64,000 nt of DNA from Aurantiacibacter sp. MUD11 (GCF_026967575.1 NZ_CP114054.1:62001-126000), one strand, 5' to 3'. Numbered from the stretch's first letter, positions 1 through 8,426 are shown. Notes: generated from the sequence alone by a model not told the origin. A program made the numbers and translations.

Positions 1-2145
1 CGGCGTGGCCAGGCCCTGCTTGCGGAAGCTGTCGACCGCCAGCTTGAGCGCCGCGGCGCCGGTCGGGCCGGGCAGGCGGTACTCGGGCTTTTCGGGTGCC
101 TCGTAGCCATCGACCATGGCCAGCGCGCGCTGCTTGGCGTCAAACAGCAGGCGGTCGCGGTTCATGGTGATGCCGTCGTCGCGGCGCAGGAAGCCATAGT
201 CCTTGGCCTCGGCAGCCGACTTGGCAACCGTGGCGGTGGAAATGATTTCAAACGCCTTGGAAACGGCCGGCATCGGGCCCTTGGGGTGGCGCGGATTTTC
301 GATCCAGCGGCTCAGCATTTCGCCGCAGCCGCCCCAGCCCGGGATGATGCCCACGCCCGTCTCGACGAGGCCGATATAGGTCTCGGCATGGGCCTGGATG
401 GCATCGGAGTTGAGGCAGATTTCGCAGCCGCCGCCCAGCGCCATGCCGAACGGTGCGGAGACGACCGGGAAGGGAGCGTACTTGAGCGCCTTGTAGGCGT
501 CCTGTCCGCCCTTCACGAGCTTCTCCACCTCGCTCCACGCCGCGATGTTCAGTGCGAACATGGCGAGGCCGAGATTGGCGCCGGCGGAGAAGTTGGAGCC
601 CTCGTTGTAGACGACGAGTGCCTTGTATTCCTTCTTCACCAGCGGGACGGCCTTCTGGATGATCTTCATTACCTGCTCGTCCAGCGCGTTCATCTTGCCG
701 GTGAATTCCAGCGCGACGACGCCATCGCCGATGTCCCACAGCGCGGCAGAGCCATTGGCCATCAGCGGCTCGGACGAGAGCTTGATGTCTTCCAGCAGCA
801 GTACGCCTTCGGGGCGAACGACGTCATGGTATTCGCCGTCGGTGCCGAGGTACTGGCGCTTGCCGTCCTCGACCCGGTAGAAGCTGCGGTCACCCGCGGT
901 GCGGAGGATTTCCGGCACCGGCAGACCGTCTGCTTCCAGCCGCTCGACCAGCATGGCGACGCCGATCTTGTCGATCATCTCGAAGGGGCCGAACTTCCAG
1001 TTGTAGCCCAGCTTCATCGCGTCATCGACGCCGACGACAGTCGCGGTCGCTTCGGGCACGATGCTGGCCGCGTAGGACAGCGTCGGGCCGAGCACGGCCC
1101 AGGCGTATTCGCCGACCTTGCCCTTCTGTGAGATCAGCTTGCCAAGGTCGCCCTTGGCGGCCGAACCGCGCACCAAGCCCGGACGGGCCGCCTTGCGGTA
1201 TTCGCCGGACTTCAGGTCCTTCGCCATCTTGGTGCGCGAACCGTCAGCGCCCTTTTCGAGCATGTAGAAGCCACCCTTGCCCTTACGGCCGGTGTAGCCT
1301 TCTTCGATCATCTGCTCGATCAGCGGCTCGCTGCGGGCGATCTTCTGGTAGGGATCGTCCTTCGGCAGCGTGCTGGTGAGCGACTTCATCAGGTGCGGCA
1401 TCAGGTCGATGCCGATCAGGTCGATCAGGCCGAAGATGCCGGTCTTGGGTACGCCCATCGGACGCCCACCGATCTCGTCGGCCTCTTCCACCGTGACACC
1501 CTGTTCGAAGGCGGCGTTGACCGCCTGCTGGATCCAGAAGGTGCCCACGCGGTTAGCGATGAAGCCGGGGGAGTCCTCGGCATCGACCACGCTCTTGCCG
1601 AGCTTGCGGTCGACGAAGTCCTTCACCATCGCCACGGTGCCCGCATCGCTCTGCGGACCGGCCACGATCTCGATCAGCCGCATGTAGCGCGGCGGATTGA
1701 AGAAGTGGGTGATCAGGAAGTCCTGCTTGAACTGGTCGCTGCGGCCGTCGGTCAGCTGGGCAAGCGGAATGGTCGAGGTGTTCGACGAGATCGCCGTCCC
1801 GGCCTTCCGCACCTTTTCCAGCTTGGCGTAGAGATCCTGCTTGATGTCGAGCCGTTCGATGATGGCTTCGACGATCCAGTCGCACTCGGCCACCTTGTCG
1901 AGGTGATCCTCGATATTGCCGGTTTCGACCAGTTTGGCCGGGCGTTTGCCCATGAAGGGAGCCGGCTGGGTCTTCAGCATCTTGGCGACGGCGCCCTCGG
2001 CAATCGCGTTGCGGTTGTCGCCATCCTTGGGAACGATGTCGAGCAGCAGCACGGGCACGCCGGCATTGGCCACCTGTGCGGCAATCCCGGCACCCATGGT
2101 GCCGGCGCCGATCACGCAGACTTTGTTGATGGTCTTGTCAGCCAT
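1..2145 (-). CDS. FadB-like 3-hydroxyacyl-CoA dehydrogenase / enoyl-CoA hydratase (3' end cut by window edge)
   Basis: Multifunctional beta-oxidation enzyme, joining hydration of enoyl-CoA and NAD-dependent oxidation of 3-hydroxyacyl-CoA. The frame starts at 2145 and runs off the left edge, leaving 715 residues visible. A Rossmann motif (VIGAGTMGAGIA) lies near residue 10 and the dehydrogenase signatures SSNTST and HFFNPP follow; C-terminal dehydrogenase domains fill the middle. A crotonase-fold domain occupies about 465-680, with ALGGGCEI and the ETGVGIIPGWGG segment. This order (dehydrogenase first, hydratase second) is the reverse of E. coli FadB. Its ATG overlaps the stop of the upstream thiolase (TAATG), so the two are translationally coupled and probably form an alpha/beta complex. 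Substrate chain length cannot be read from sequence. Confidence 0.9.
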   Translation of the reverse strand, partial: MADKTINKVCVIGAGTMGAGIAAQVANAGVPVLLLDIVPKDGDNRNAIAEGAVAKMLKTQPAPFMGKRPAKLVETGNIEDHLDKVAECDWIVEAIIERLDIKQDLYAKLEKVRKAGTAISSNTSTIPLAQLTDGRSDQFKQDFLITHFFNPPRYMRLIEIVAGPQSDAGTVAMVKDFVDRKLGKSVVDAEDSPGFIANRVGTFWIQQAVNAAFEQGVTVEEADEIGGRPMGVPKTGIFGLIDLIGIDLMPHLMKSLTSTLPKDDPYQKIARSEPLIEQMIEEGYTGRKGKGGFYMLEKGADGSRTKMAKDLKSGEYRKAARPGLVRGSAAKGDLGKLISQKGKVGEYAWAVLGPTLSYAASIVPEATATVVGVDDAMKLGYNWKFGPFEMIDKIGVAMLVERLEADGLPVPEILRTAGDRSFYRVEDGKRQYLGTDGEYHDVVRPEGVLLLEDIKLSSEPLMANGSAALWDIGDGVVALEFTGKMNALDEQVMKIIQKAVPLVKKEYKALVVYNEGSNFSAGANLGLAMFALNIAAWSEVEKLVKGGQDAYKALKYAPFPVVSAPFGMALGGGCEICLNSDAIQAHAETYIGLVETGVGIIPGWGGCGEMLSRWIENPRHPKGPMPAVSKAFEIISTATVAKSAAEAKDYGFLRRDDGITMNRDRLLFDAKQRALAMVDGYEAPEKPEYRLPGPTGAAALKLAVDSFRKQGLATP

Positions 2146-3281
2146 TATGCGACCTCCAGGATCGTCGCGATGCCCTGGCCGCCACCGATGCACTGCGTCG
2201 ACAGCGAGTACTTCTTGCCTTCACGCTGCAGCAGCTGGGCGGCCTTGCCGACGATGCGCGCACCGGTGGCCCCCAGCGGGTGGCCGATGGCAATCGCGCC
2301 GCCATCGATGTTCAGCTTGGCTTCGTCGATGCCGAGGTCCCGCACGGTGGCGATCGACTGGCTGGCGAAGGCTTCGTTCAGTTCGACGATGTCGATATCG
2401 TCGATGGTCAGGCCGGCGCGCTCCAGCGCCTTCTGGCTGGCGCCGACCGGGCCGATGCCCATGATTTCAGGGGCGCAGCCGGAAATCGCCATGCTCTTGA
2501 TCTTGGCCATCACCTTGAGGCCGTTCTTGGCAGCATAGTCCGCGCTGCAGACCAGCACGGCGGTGGCGCCGTCGGTCAGCGGGGAGGAGGTGCCGGCGGT
2601 GACCGTGCCGTTCTCGTCGAAGGCCAGCTTCAGGCCAGCAAGCGCCTCGGCGGTGGTGCCGGGGCGCGGAGTGCCGTCAGCGTCGATCACGGTGCCGTCG
2701 GGCAGGGTGTAGGGGACGATCTCGTCCTTGTACTTGCCGGCCTCGATGGCAGCAGCGGCCTTCTCCTGGCTCTTCACCGCGAAAGCGTCCTGCTCTTCGC
2801 GGCTCAGCCCGTACTTCTTGGCGACGTTCTCTGCCGTGTCGCCCATGCCGATATAGGCGGCGCTCTTCTTCGCCAGCTCGGGGTTCGGCATCGGGTTGAA
2901 GCCCGTCATCGGCACGCGGCTCATCGACTCGATGCCGGCGCAGATGAACACCTCGCCAGCGCCCATGGCGATCTGGCCAGCGGCGTAGTGGATCGAGCTC
3001 ATCGAGGAGCCGCAGAAGCGGTTCACCGTCATGCCGCCGATCGATAGCGGCAGGTCGGCCAGCAGGCCGACGAGGCGAGCGATGTTGAAGCCCTGCTCAC
3101 CTTCGGGGAAGGCACAGCCCATGACGATATCCTCGACATCCTCGGCCTTGACGCCGGTCTTGTCGATCAGGCCGCGAATCGTGTTGGCTGCCAGGTCGTC
3201 CGGACGGACCTTGGCGAGAGCACCCTTGTAAGCGAGGTGGAAGGGGGAGCGGACATATCCTGCAATGACGACATCACTCAT
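2145..3281 (-). CDS. fadA: Acetyl-CoA acyltransferase (thiolase)
   Basis: Thiolase of 378 residues that cleaves 3-ketoacyl-CoA to acetyl-CoA and a shortened acyl-CoA. The nucleophilic cysteine is C90 in NRFCGSSMSS, the catalytic histidine H334 in GHPLGATGAR, and the second cysteine C364 in QCIGGGQG; length is normal for the family. It is the first gene of a leftward pair with the FadB-like gene, sharing one base at the junction. A palindromic operator sits about 90 bases upstream, between this gene and the divergent acyl-CoA ligase. A biosynthetic acetoacetyl-CoA thiolase is the alternative, but pairing with a FadB-like partner favours the degradative role. Confidence 0.9.
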   Translation of the reverse strand: MSDVVIAGYVRSPFHLAYKGALAKVRPDDLAANTIRGLIDKTGVKAEDVEDIVMGCAFPEGEQGFNIARLVGLLADLPLSIGGMTVNRFCGSSMSSIHYAAGQIAMGAGEVFICAGIESMSRVPMTGFNPMPNPELAKKSAAYIGMGDTAENVAKKYGLSREEQDAFAVKSQEKAAAAIEAGKYKDEIVPYTLPDGTVIDADGTPRPGTTAEALAGLKLAFDENGTVTAGTSSPLTDGATAVLVCSADYAAKNGLKVMAKIKSMAISGCAPEIMGIGPVGASQKALERAGLTIDDIDIVELNEAFASQSIATVRDLGIDEAKLNIDGGAIAIGHPLGATGARIVGKAAQLLQREGKKYSLSTQCIGGGQGIATILEVA

Positions 3282-3371
3282 GGTTTGCCTCGAGCCTTTC
3301 TTTTCGATTCGCGCCTGCCAATCGTTCGCCGATTGACCTTTTGCGCTGAATGATTACGATAAAGTCTGTTG

Positions 3372-3389
3372 CTTGACGTATACGTTAAG
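3372..3389. promoter_or_regulatory. Palindromic operator between divergent beta-oxidation operons (LiuR/MerR type)
   Basis: CTTGACGTATACGTTAAG is an 18-base inverted repeat with a single mismatched pair, centred at 3380/3381 in the 168-base gap between fadA and fadD. The ACGT-AT-ACGT core resembles from memory the motif described for LiuR-type MerR regulators of fatty acid and branched-chain amino acid catabolism. A MerR-family gene lies three kilobases away at the end of the rightward operon. The site begins with TTGACG, a good -35 hexamer, as expected for MerR regulators that bind within promoters. Binding itself is inference. Confidence 0.65.
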
Positions 3390-3449
3390 CGAGGTGGAAT
3401 CAAGACGCAGTTTCGGTGGACTCTGCGCAACGTAAGGAAAGGATGTGTC

Positions 3450-5171
3450 ATGAGCGAGGCGGCGGTCGCAACGTCCCACCCGCTGGATCCCAGCCGGATC
3501 CTCGATGCGGAGGGCAAGTTGCGTCCTCGCCTGCTGACCGAGCCTTTCGACCGCGCGATCACGACCTTCCCGAACCGCGTCGCCATCGACTTCCTCGGCC
3601 GCGAATGGACCTATGGCGAGATCGGCGCCGAGGTGGAGCGGGTCGCTTCCGGGCTGCAGGCGATGGGGCTGGGGAAGGGCGACAGGTTCGGCCTGTGCCT
3701 GCCCAACACGCCCTATTCGGTCATCCTCTATTACGCGGTGCTGCGCGCCGGCGGCATCGTGGTGCAGCTCAACCCGCTCTATTCCGAGAGCGAAGTCGAG
3801 TTCCTGATCACCGATTCGGGTGCCAAGTTCGTCGCCGTGCCAGACCTTGAGGCGCTTCACGCGAAGGTGGCCGCTGCCTGGGGCAAGGGCGAGATGGAGC
3901 GCATCGTGCTGTGCTCGATGGCGGACGTGTTGCCGTTCTGGAAAAGCGTCGGCCTGCGCACGCTGAAGCGTTCCTCGCTGGCGAAGAAGCGCAGCGATGC
4001 CGCCTATATCGACTATCGCGAACTTGCCGCTCACCAGCCCTCTCTCCGCGCGGTTGAGCAGGACCCGGACGATGTCGCAGTCCTGCAGTACACGGGTGGA
4101 ACGACCGGGCGACCGAAGGGTGCCATGCTCACCCATGCAAATCTTGCTGCCAATGCCGCGCAGATGCTGCTGCACGTGGGCGAGGAGCGTGACATGCAGG
4201 AACGCACGCTGGGCGTACTGCCGCTGTTTCACGTCTTCGCGCTGACCTGCGTGATGAACTTCGGCGTCGAAATCGCCGCGGAACTGGTGCTGCTGCCGCG
4301 CTTCGAAATGGACGAGGTGCTCAAGACCATCAAGCGCAAGCCGCCGACGCAGCTTTTCGGCGTGCCGACGATCTACAACGCCATCGGCAGCTTGCCGGAT
4401 GACAAGGTGCCGGACCTCAGCGCCGTGCGCACCAGCATCTCCGGCGGCGCGCCGCTGCCGCTGGACGTGCGCCTGCAGTACGAGAAGCGCACCGGTTCGC
4501 CGGTATCGGAAGGCTACGGGCTGACCGAGGCTTCACCGATCATCACCAGCAACCCGCTGCTGGGCCGTCAGCCGGTGAAGGAAAACTCCGCCGGTCCGGC
4601 TTTCCCGCACACGATCGTCGAGATCCGCGATCCGGAGACCGGGGAACTGCTGCCGCAAGGCGAGCGTGGCGAAGTCTGCGCGCGCGGTCCGCAGGTGATG
4701 AAGGGTTACTGGAACCGTCCGGAGGCGACCGAGGCCACCTTCATCGACGGCGCCTTGCGTACCGGCGACATCGGCTATCTCGACAAGGACGGCTACCTGT
4801 TCATCGTCGACCGCATCAAGGACCTGATCCTCGCCAGCGGCTACAACGTTTATCCGCGCGTGATCGAGGATGCCGCCTATGAACACCCGGCGGTGAAGGA
4901 AGCCATCGCGATCGGTATTCCCGACGATTACCGCGGCGAGGCGCCTAAGCTGTTCATTGCCCTGCACGAGGGCGAGGAACTGGATGCGGGGACGCTCGAT
5001 GCATTCCTGAAGATGCGGCTCAGCCCCATCGAAATGCCCGATGCCTACGAATTCCGGGACGAATTGCCCAAGACCCTGGTCGGCAAGCTCGAGAAGAAGG
5101 AGCTGGTGGCCGAGGAACGGGCGAAAGCAGAGGCGGCGAAGGCGGCCAAGGGGGAGACAGCCGATGACTGA
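3450..5171 (+). CDS. fadD: Long-chain fatty-acid--CoA ligase
   Basis: ATP-dependent acyl-CoA synthetase (573 residues) that activates fatty acids by adenylation and thioesterification. The AMP-binding P-loop is QYTGGTTGRPKGAM, the A5-type motif is GYGLTEASP, and the hinge region reads RTGDIGYLDKDGYLFIVDRIKD, followed by the C-terminal lid ending in the conserved lysine of TLVGKLEKKEL. I chose the ATG at 3450 because AAGGAAAGGA lies just upstream and MSEAAVA begins the conserved part; an upstream start at 3369 would run through the operator. The stop overlaps the start of the MerR gene by eight bases, so enzyme and regulator are co-expressed. Confidence 0.9.
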   Translation: MSEAAVATSHPLDPSRILDAEGKLRPRLLTEPFDRAITTFPNRVAIDFLGREWTYGEIGAEVERVASGLQAMGLGKGDRFGLCLPNTPYSVILYYAVLRAGGIVVQLNPLYSESEVEFLITDSGAKFVAVPDLEALHAKVAAAWGKGEMERIVLCSMADVLPFWKSVGLRTLKRSSLAKKRSDAAYIDYRELAAHQPSLRAVEQDPDDVAVLQYTGGTTGRPKGAMLTHANLAANAAQMLLHVGEERDMQERTLGVLPLFHVFALTCVMNFGVEIAAELVLLPRFEMDEVLKTIKRKPPTQLFGVPTIYNAIGSLPDDKVPDLSAVRTSISGGAPLPLDVRLQYEKRTGSPVSEGYGLTEASPIITSNPLLGRQPVKENSAGPAFPHTIVEIRDPETGELLPQGERGEVCARGPQVMKGYWNRPEATEATFIDGALRTGDIGYLDKDGYLFIVDRIKDLILASGYNVYPRVIEDAAYEHPAVKEAIAIGIPDDYRGEAPKLFIALHEGEELDAGTLDAFLKMRLSPIEMPDAYEFRDELPKTLVGKLEKKELVAEERAKAEAAKAAKGETADD

Positions 5172-5607
5172 GCCAGCGCGTGAAAAGCTAGACCATACAC
5201 CCGGATTCGAAGGCATGGCGCCGGGCGACCTGAAGAGCATTGCCGAAGCGTCCGAAGCGCTCGGCGTGACCCAGCGCACCTTGCGCTTCTACGAAGACAA
5301 GGGGCTGATCCAGCCCAAGCGAGTTGGCTCCATGCGCGTCTATTCCCGGCGCGAGATGGGGCGGATGCAGCTGATCCTGCGCGGCAAGCGGCTGGGCTTC
5401 TCGATCCGCGAGATCGGCGAATTCCTCAATCTTTACGATCTCGACCCCGATCAGGTGGTGCAGGCCAGGCGTATGATCGAGGCGACGCAGCAGCGGCTGG
5501 AGGAACTGCGCCAGCAGCGCGAGGCCATCGACCAGACGATCGAGGAGCTCGAGAGCCTCGAGGCACTGTCGCTGCGGCACCTGAAAGCGCGGGAGGGCAA
5601 GGACTGA
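5164..5607 (+). CDS. MerR-family transcriptional regulator (LiuR-like)
   Basis: DNA-binding regulator of 147 residues. The MerR winged helix-turn-helix lies at about 25-95 (SEALGVTQRTLRFYEDKGLI ... RLGFSIREIGEFL) and is followed by a glutamine- and glutamate-rich coiled coil for dimerisation. No cysteine is present in the C-terminal region, so it is not a metal- or redox-sensing MerR of the usual kind. It overlaps the acyl-CoA ligase stop. The gene pairing and the operator at 3372-3389 suggest it represses the divergent fatty acid operons and is released by an acyl-CoA; this is inference by analogy with LiuR. Confidence 0.85.
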   Translation: MTEPAREKLDHTPGFEGMAPGDLKSIAEASEALGVTQRTLRFYEDKGLIQPKRVGSMRVYSRREMGRMQLILRGKRLGFSIREIGEFLNLYDLDPDQVVQARRMIEATQQRLEELRQQREAIDQTIEELESLEALSLRHLKAREGKD

Positions 5608-5647
5608 TCCTCGCCCGCGGGCCTTGGCATTACTGGGGGGAAACGAA

Positions 5648-5722
5648 TGGTGGGCGTACCAAGGTTCGAACTTGGGACCCCTACGATGTCAACATAGTGC
5701 TCTACCACTGAGCTATACGCCC
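5648..5722 (-). tRNA. tRNA-Val (GAC)
   Basis: A complete 75-base cloverleaf folds on the minus strand. The acceptor arm is GGGCGTA with TACGCCC, the D arm GCTC/GAGC, the anticodon stem CTATG/CGTAG with loop TTGACAT giving anticodon GAC, and the T arm CCAAG-TTCGAAC-CTTGG. The CCA end is encoded. It stands alone between the MerR gene and cpdR. Confidence 0.97.
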
Positions 5723-5809
5723 GCACCATTCGGTAGGAGCCGGACCTATCGGTCGGCAGGCGGGCCATCTAGCGCCGCCGTTCAGATGTTTCAAGAGGCT
5801 AAAACAGGC

Positions 5810-6184
5810 TCAGAGGCTAAGCGCCGCGCTGTCCTCGAAAATGCGCTCCACTTCCATCACCAGGTCCTTCAGGTGGAAGGGCTTCGACAGCATCTTGGCA
5901 TGCGGTGCGTCGCGCGTCGCCTTCAGGGCCACGGCGGCGAATCCGGTGATGAACATCACCTTGGTCGACGGGCTCAGCTCGTTGCAGCGCTGGGCCAGCT
6001 CGATCCCGTCCATTTCCGGCATCACGATGTCGGACAGCAGCAGGTCGTAGATCTCGGTTTCGATCAGGGGGAGCGCTTCGGTGCCGCAGGAAACCGCCAT
6101 CACCGAAAAGCCAGCCTGCTCCAGTGCCCGCTTCAGATAGGTACGCATGGCGGTGTCGTCTTCGGCGAGCAGGATGCGGATCAT
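5810..6184 (-). CDS. cpdR: CpdR-type single-domain response regulator
   Basis: Stand-alone receiver domain of 124 residues. The acidic pocket is D9/D10, the phospho-acceptor D52 in LLLSDIVMPEMDGIEL, and the conserved lysine lies in MLSKPFHLKD. The segment KVMFITGFAAVALKA matches CpdR of Caulobacter, whose unphosphorylated form primes the ClpXP protease for cell-cycle substrates and is switched off by the CckA-ChpT phosphorelay. No output domain is present. I chose the ATG at 6184 because MIRILLAEDD is the usual start of the fold; an upstream start at 6232 adds sixteen unconserved residues. The gene is divergent from the amidohydrolase. Confidence 0.88.
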   Translation of the reverse strand: MIRILLAEDDTAMRTYLKRALEQAGFSVMAVSCGTEALPLIETEIYDLLLSDIVMPEMDGIELAQRCNELSPSTKVMFITGFAAVALKATRDAPHAKMLSKPFHLKDLVMEVERIFEDSAALSL

Positions 6185-6324
6185 GCCTTGGTCTCTTCCC
6201 TGGTTGCTTGTGAGGTCTGGCCCTAAGCACATTCACGTTAAAAATCTGCCCCCGATTGGCCGGAGTCCTGCTTTGGTACAGCCCGCCTTTGACTTGGGGA
6301 AAGTTCGCCGCCAGCAATGGGGCA

Positions 6325-7272
6325 ATGCAAGCAGACGATCCCGACCTGCCCGATTCGGTGCTGACGCCCGGCGGGACGATCCCCGGCGCGGACGATCAGC
6401 CGGCCTTCGTCATGCGCAGGCGCAAGTCCTTGGCCATCCCCGTCCTGATTGCCGTGCCGCATGCCGGGCGCACCTATCCCGACAGCCTGCTGCAAAGCAT
6501 GCGCCACCCGGAGGAAGCCGCGCTGCGACTGGAAGACCGCTATGTCGACCTGGTGGCACGCAAGGTGGCTGAGGCGACCGGCGCCGCGCTGCTGATGGCA
6601 AACGCGCCGCGGGCCATGATCGATCTCAACCGGTCACCGGAGGATGTCGACTGGGAGATGGTGAACGGGCCGCGCAACACCACCATGCGGGCGCGGTTGG
6701 CCGCCGGTCGCCGTTCGCGCAGCGGCCTGGGGCTGGTGCCTCGCCGATTGCCGGGGCTGGGTGAACTGTGGCGCCAACGCATGCCCGCGATCGAATTGAA
6801 CGAGCGGATCGAGCATATCCACGCACCCTATCACCAGGCTTTGTCGAAAATGCTCGACAGCCTGCGCGACCGGTGGGGCGCAGCCTTGCTGATCGACATG
6901 CATTCGATGCCGCCGTTGGGGCCGAAGACGGGTGCCGATGCGGCCGTCGATTTCGTCCTGGGCGACCGGTTCGGCGCGTCCTGCGAAAGCCACCTTGTCA
7001 GCGCGGCGCTGGATCATTTCGACGAACGCGGCCTGCGGGCAGCGCACAACCGGCCCTATGCCGGCGGCTATGTCCTTGACCGCCACGGCGCCCCGGCGCG
7101 TGCGGTTTCCGCCATGCAGCTGGAGATTTGCCGGGCGGCCTATCTCGACGCCCCGCTGCGCGAGCCCGCCGACGGGCTCGATCACGTGGCAGAGGAGCTG
7201 GTGCTGCTGGTCAGGCGTTTGGCCGACGAAGTCTGCAAGGGCGCCCAGGGCTTCGCCCAGGCAGCCGAATAG
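6325..7272 (+). CDS. N-formylglutamate amidohydrolase family protein
   Basis: Putative zinc hydrolase of 315 residues that would release formate from N-formyl-L-glutamate or a related N-formyl amide. Family signatures are visible in order: VPHAGRTYP near the N-terminus, LEDRYVDLV, MIDLNR, RIEHIHAPYHQAL and LLIDMHSMP. No other histidine-degradation gene is nearby, so a hut role is not supported by context. The start at 6325 lacks a strong ribosome-binding site; an in-frame TTG at 6256 would add 23 residues. It is divergent from cpdR. Family membership is clear, substrate is not. Confidence 0.85.
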   Translation: MQADDPDLPDSVLTPGGTIPGADDQPAFVMRRRKSLAIPVLIAVPHAGRTYPDSLLQSMRHPEEAALRLEDRYVDLVARKVAEATGAALLMANAPRAMIDLNRSPEDVDWEMVNGPRNTTMRARLAAGRRSRSGLGLVPRRLPGLGELWRQRMPAIELNERIEHIHAPYHQALSKMLDSLRDRWGAALLIDMHSMPPLGPKTGADAAVDFVLGDRFGASCESHLVSAALDHFDERGLRAAHNRPYAGGYVLDRHGAPARAVSAMQLEICRAAYLDAPLREPADGLDHVAEELVLLVRRLADEVCKGAQGFAQAAE

Positions 7273-7287
7273 CCCGTTGCAGGCATG

Positions 7288-7391
7288 AAAAAACCGCCTC
7301 GTGCAAAGTGCACGAGGCGGCCAAGGTTCAGGGAGGAGGCGCACCGAAGTGCACCTATCCAATCGGGCCATGAGGGGAGCGCCGACCGGAC
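7288..7391 (-). ncRNA. Small regulatory RNA with CCUCC loops, alpha-r8/suhB (mmgR)-like
   Basis: The minus strand carries a complete small-RNA gene of about 104 bases. Stem-loop 1 pairs CCGGTCGG with CCGATTGG (7382-7389 with 7359-7366) and exposes CTCCCCTC in its loop. Stem-loop 2 is GGTGCAC-TTCG-GTGCGCC (7338-7355). A stretch with CCTCCTCCC (7331-7339) then leads to a perfect 12-pair terminator stem (7294-7320) followed by six U. The C-rich loops are complementary to Shine-Dalgarno sequences, the hallmark of trans-acting alphaproteobacterial sRNAs such as suhB/mmgR and the CcsR family. The terminator and promoter are seen directly; the family name is from memory. Confidence 0.75.
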
Positions 7392-7397
7392 ACATCA

Positions 7398-7425
7398 AAG
7401 ATAGGTCCGGTCCGCCCCGTTTCAA
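7398..7425 (-). promoter_or_regulatory. Promoter of the small RNA
   Basis: On the minus strand TTGAAA (7425-7420) and TATCTT (7403-7398) are separated by 16 bases, a close match to a housekeeping sigma-70 promoter. Transcription would start near 7391, leading straight into stem-loop 1 of the small RNA. It lies downstream of the sapC palindrome, so the RNA has its own promoter. Confidence 0.6.
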
Positions 7426-7470
7426 GATATGCAGCGTCGCCTGCGCCTCTATCCGGCGCGTTTGTCGCAG

Positions 7471-7496
7471 GAAACGGGCGCCTTGGCGCCCGTTTC
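7471..7496 (-). terminator. 26-base palindrome downstream of sapC, probable terminator
   Basis: GAAACGGGCGCC and GGCGCCCGTTTC form a perfect 12-pair inverted repeat with a two-base loop, beginning 16 bases after the sapC stop. The descending arm ends in GTTTC rather than a clean U-run, so it is a weak intrinsic terminator or a processing or cruciform site. It isolates sapC from the small RNA promoter. Confidence 0.5.
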
Positions 7497-7512
7497 GCTA
7501 TGCACTGGAAAA

Positions 7513-8340
7513 TCAGGCCTTCGGAGCCGAATCCGCGGCTTCCTGGGTCGGCACGGCGGCGCCATTGGCGGCACCCTGCGGGCCCTTGCCGATTTCCACC
7601 TGCTTGGCGAAGATCACGCGCATCAGGTCGAGCGAGAACAGGTGCGCGTAGATCAGCGGCAGCAGGCCGTTTTCATTCCACTTGCGCAGCTGGTCGCCAC
7701 GCAGTTCGCGCAGCTTGTCCTGGTTCACCATGCGGAAGCCGCGATAGGTGAAGGGCTGGTCCGGCGCGTCCGAACGGTTGATGACGATTTCGCCGTCCAT
7801 CAGCAGGTCGAGGCTGTTCAGCTCTTCCATGAACAGCTGGGTGCGGTGACCGGCTTCCTCGAACTTCTCGCAGAACTGCAGCAGGCCCTTGGTGTGGTCG
7901 CTCGGCTGCTTGTCGGCGTCGAACATCGGGTTGCCCTCGTCGAACTTGCCGATCAGGTCGCTGGTCGGATCGAAGCACAGCGACAGGTTGTCGGAGTTCG
8001 GGTCCAGCTTGGCGAGCAGGAACGGATAACGACGGATGTAGGCCGGAATGTACGGCGGAGTGCTGTCGCGCGGCGAACCGTCTTCGTTGAAGTAGACGTT
8101 CACGCCTTCGTTCAGGCCCATCAGGGCAAGCGGCACGGCCTTTTCACCCGACGAGAACACGATCGGGAAGAAGCGCTGGGCCGAGGGGAATTCCTCCACC
8201 GTCAGCGGGATGGCGTGCTGGTTGGCGATCCACGGAGCCTTGTCGACAGTACGACCATTCCAGTCGGCATGGTCCTGGCTGTTGAGGGGAACGAGTTCGT
8301 TATACAGAACGGGCAAATTGGGCTTCGGCGCGCTGGCCAT
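7513..8340 (-). CDS. SapC family protein
   Basis: SapC family protein of 275 residues. It shows the family's N-terminal region (LNSQDHADW, a short motif followed by VEEFPSAQRFFPIVFS), the ALMGLNEGVNVYF segment and the IPAYIRRYPF motif. There is no signal peptide or membrane segment. The name comes from S-layer or peptide-transport contexts in other bacteria, but no such genes are nearby and the biochemical function is unknown. The C-terminus is alanine- and glycine-rich and not conserved. It is a single-gene unit flanked downstream by a strong palindrome. Confidence 0.85.
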   Translation of the reverse strand: MASAPKPNLPVLYNELVPLNSQDHADWNGRTVDKAPWIANQHAIPLTVEEFPSAQRFFPIVFSSGEKAVPLALMGLNEGVNVYFNEDGSPRDSTPPYIPAYIRRYPFLLAKLDPNSDNLSLCFDPTSDLIGKFDEGNPMFDADKQPSDHTKGLLQFCEKFEEAGHRTQLFMEELNSLDLLMDGEIVINRSDAPDQPFTYRGFRMVNQDKLRELRGDQLRKWNENGLLPLIYAHLFSLDLMRVIFAKQVEIGKGPQGAANGAAVPTQEAADSAPKA

Positions 8341-8426
8341 CGTATTCTCCGATCAAACTGGATTGCGTCATCCGGCAATGGAACCGTCGGGGTCCGTTGC
8401 GGATTCCGTGAAGTTCGGGCGCGGCC

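Noticed and set aside
3278-3586. A 102-codon minus-strand frame upstream of fadA
   Set aside because: It overlaps the start of the acyl-CoA ligase and the operator and has no family match that I can see.
5624-6226. A 200-codon plus-strand frame
   Set aside because: It runs across tRNA-Val and antisense to cpdR; both have unambiguous evidence.
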